Assembly (NCBI GenBank): GCA_964536835.1
Contig: CAZIAZ010000003.1
Location: 19,613 to 83,612, forward strand
Length of the DNA stretch: 64,000 nucleotides
Origin: DAONFI01 sp035403485
Lineage (GTDB): Bacteria; Planctomycetota; Phycisphaerae; SM23-33
Direction of reading: 5' to 3'
Positions 62,056 to 64,000 of this stretch are shown piece by piece (position 1 is the first letter of the stretch; the number at the start of each line of letters is the position of its first letter). The position numbers and the translations under genes are program-made. The notes under the pieces were generated by a model, which searched no databases, was not told the origin of the DNA, and saw nothing but the letters and a program-made list of their open reading frames with translations.

Positions 62056-63945
62056 ATGGCCAAAGCTGCCAATAAAACAAGTGCTGCGCCCGAAAAGAAG
62101 GCTGTCAGAAAGAAGTCGACTGCCCAATCCGGCCCGGCGAAAGCCGTAAAAAAAACGTCCGAGCAAAAGGCTATGACCGGCAGCCTTTTCGGAGAGATGA
62201 ATGAATCGTCGGCAGTTGGCATCCAAGCCGTGGAAGAAATGGCTGATGCCGTCGCACAGGTTCGCCAGGCAATGCAGGCTGAAACGGCAGGTCAGCCTTT
62301 GGCTACTGCGACTCAGCCGGAAGAGAAACCAGCCAAAAAACGCAGGGGCCGCCCTCCTAAAAGCGCCAAATCCCCCGATTCTGCTCCGCAGGAAGCGTTG
62401 TTGCCGCAAGACGCTCCGACGGCAGTCGAAGTGCCTCAGATTCAAGCCGATTCCCAGCCTGCTGAAGAAAAGCCTGCCCAAAAACGCAGAGGCCGTCCGC
62501 CGAAAAATAAACAGACGCCGCCGCTGACCACCCCTTCCCAAACATCGTCTGCCGACGAGGAAACCAGCCCCGTAACCGTAGCGGACGAAAAACAGGCTGC
62601 CGATGACGTTATAGTTACGGAGGAATCGTCGCAATCGCATGTTGAAACGCCCGAAGAACTCAACGCCAAGTATGAGGAAATCAAACGGGGCGCTTTACAT
62701 ATAAATCAGTTACAGAAGATGGCTGTGCCGGAATTGCATGAACTGGCTCGCAAAGAGGGCATTACCGACCATGCAGCCATGAATCGCAAGGAACTGGTGT
62801 TCCATATAATCAAGGCACGCATAATGCAGAACGGCATGACGTTCGGCGAGGGCGTGCTGGAGATTCTGCCGGACGGGTTCGGTTTCCTGCGAAGCTCCGA
62901 TTACGATTTTCTGCCCAGTCCGGATGACATTTACGTTTCGCCGAGTCAGATTCGTCGTTTCGGCCTCAAACAGGGCAATATAGTCTCTGGCCAGATTCGG
63001 CCGCCGAAAGACATCGAAAAATATTTTGCCCTGCTTCGCGTTGAAGCCGTCAATCACGAATCCCCCGACAGGCTGGATAACCAGACGGGCTTTGAAGAAC
63101 TTACGCCGATGTTTCCTGAAAGACGTATTTTTCTGGAAACCGACCCCAAAGACCTCAATACGCGGGTGGTCAATCTGGTTACGCCTATCGGCTTTGGCCA
63201 ACGTATGTTAATCGTGGCTCAGCCGCGCACGGGCAAAACCATACTTATGAAAAAAATCGCCAACGCGATAACGACTAACCATCCGGACGCCCATGTTGTA
63301 ATTCTGCTGATAGACGAACGGCCTGAGGAAGTAACCGACATGCGTCGCAACACCAAAGCCGAGGTCATCTCCAGTACGTTCGATGAGCCGTCCACTCGTC
63401 ACATTCAGATTGCCGACATGGTTCTCGCAAAAGCCAAGCGCATGGTGGAATTCGGCAAGGATGTCGTGATTCTGCTGGACAGCATTACGCGTCTGGCACG
63501 TGCGTACAACGCCAACGCGCCGCATTCCGGCAAGATTCTTACCGGCGGCGTCGATGCTTCTGCATTGCAGGAGCCCAAGAGGTTTTTCGGCGCGGCTCGC
63601 GCGGTTGAGGAGGGCGGCTCGCTTACGGTTATCGGCACGGCACTCATCGACACCGGCAGTCGCATGGACGAGGTTATTTTTGAAGAATTCAAAGGCACCG
63701 GCAACAGTGAGCTTCACCTTGACCGCCGCCTGAGCGACAGCCGCATTTATCCGGCTATCGACATCAACCGCTCCGGCACGCGAAAGGAAGAACTGCTGCT
63801 CGACCCGACTGAAAACAAGCTGGTTCAGCGCATGCGTAGAGTGCTGGCTGACATGCAGCCGGCTGAGGCGATGGAACTTCTCCTGACGCGACTGGCTAAA
63901 ACTTCCAGCAATGCCGAATTCCTGCTGTCCATGAAGATAGACTAA
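62056..63945 (+). CDS. rho: Transcription termination factor Rho with AT-hook-like N-terminal extension
   Basis: The 629-residue protein has a 210-residue N-terminal extension that is Lys/Ala/Glu-rich and contains two RRGRPPK motifs (near residues 96 and 143), like AT-hooks. The Rho_N domain begins near residue 214 (INQLQKMAVPELHELARKEG), followed by the RNA-binding cold-shock-like domain (LPDGFGFLRSSDYDFLPSPD). The ATPase core has P-loop QPRTGKT near residue 390, then LLIDERPEEVTDMRR and VILLDSITRLARAYN. Rho is an RNA helicase that ends unneeded transcripts. The stop TAA overlaps the TA of a family B element. AGGAG precedes the ATG by ten bases. Confidence 0.95.
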   Translation: MAKAANKTSAAPEKKAVRKKSTAQSGPAKAVKKTSEQKAMTGSLFGEMNESSAVGIQAVEEMADAVAQVRQAMQAETAGQPLATATQPEEKPAKKRRGRPPKSAKSPDSAPQEALLPQDAPTAVEVPQIQADSQPAEEKPAQKRRGRPPKNKQTPPLTTPSQTSSADEETSPVTVADEKQAADDVIVTEESSQSHVETPEELNAKYEEIKRGALHINQLQKMAVPELHELARKEGITDHAAMNRKELVFHIIKARIMQNGMTFGEGVLEILPDGFGFLRSSDYDFLPSPDDIYVSPSQIRRFGLKQGNIVSGQIRPPKDIEKYFALLRVEAVNHESPDRLDNQTGFEELTPMFPERRIFLETDPKDLNTRVVNLVTPIGFGQRMLIVAQPRTGKTILMKKIANAITTNHPDAHVVILLIDERPEEVTDMRRNTKAEVISSTFDEPSTRHIQIADMVLAKAKRMVEFGKDVVILLDSITRLARAYNANAPHSGKILTGGVDASALQEPKRFFGAARAVEEGGSLTVIGTALIDTGSRMDEVIFEEFKGTGNSELHLDRRLSDSRIYPAIDINRSGTRKEELLLDPTENKLVQRMRRVLADMQPAEAMELLLTRLAKTSSNAEFLLSMKID

Positions 63946-64000
63946 AACCTATCCCCAAAACCTTGGCTGCCTGCAATCGGCTCTTTTGCAGCCTGGCGGC
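63943..64000. repeat. Family B repeat element, cut by window end
   Basis: It starts with TA (63943-63944) and AAACCTATCCCC, then follows the family B copy at 17146 closely to the end of the window. It begins exactly on the rho stop codon. Confidence 0.7.

Overview
The window reads as a chromosomal segment of an anaerobic or facultatively anaerobic Gram-negative bacterium, most likely a planctomycete of the Phycisphaerae/Sedimentisphaerales type. The evidence is a DUF1571 exported protein, a squalene-cyclase-repeat/DUF4159 protein, an LptD-like barrel, several lipoproteins, a glycyl-radical ribonucleotide reductase with its activase, and a pyruvate formate-lyase activase. The lineage is inferred from gene content. 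There is no rRNA, tRNA or CRISPR array that I can see.

Layout. 1-694: the 3' end of the housekeeping sigma factor. 949-10002, minus strand: a run of genes, read in transcription order as ABC-F ATPase, a DapF-family epimerase, an unknown 550-residue protein, a methyltransferase, an exported coiled-coil protein, enolase, a DivIC/FtsB-like protein and a lipoprotein. 10549-16438, plus strand: an HtrA-type protease, a PDZ lipoprotein, the pyruvate formate-lyase activase and an outer-membrane barrel. 17321-20428, minus strand: the LptD-like protein. 20613-40968, minus strand: a 14-gene exopolysaccharide locus of the XrtA/EpsH-associated type. It has export (Wza), chain length (Wzz), an ATPase-tyrosine kinase fusion, FemAB, eight GT-B glycosyltransferase genes, a flippase, an O-antigen-ligase-like protein and a CapK/PaaK-like protein, but no exosortase inside the window. 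41395-44213, plus strand: a partner-switching pair (PAS-PP2C-HATPase and STAS) divergent from that locus. 44237-64000: mainly housekeeping genes (CYTH protein, L34, class III ribonucleotide reductase and activase, C-type lectin-like protein, Nudix, transketolase, FmdB, a deaminase-family protein, Der, DUF4159, DUF1571, nitrilase, an ECF sigma factor with a membrane partner, RsgA, CoaE, Rho).

How it fits together. The central 20 kb makes and exports a polysaccharide: the glycosyltransferases build a lipid-linked unit, the flippase moves it, the ligase-like protein and Wzz/kinase polymerise and size it, and Wza exports it. The adjacent phosphatase/STAS pair is placed to regulate that locus or a general stress response. 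The nrdD-nrdG pair has a promoter overlapped by a good NrdR-box candidate, with a weaker box one helical repeat unit upstream.

The most unusual non-coding feature is a set of about 160-bp elements with terminal inverted repeats flanked by TA. There are four copies of one family, one older copy split by a nested insertion, and two further families with different ends but a similar central core. Two of the elements sit exactly on the stop codons of genes. Other points that stand out are a DapF homologue that keeps both catalytic cysteines but has changed three substrate-recognition residues, a deaminase-fold protein whose catalytic glutamate is a threonine, the ATPase-BY-kinase fusion, and a protein made of two complete GT4 glycosyltransferases.
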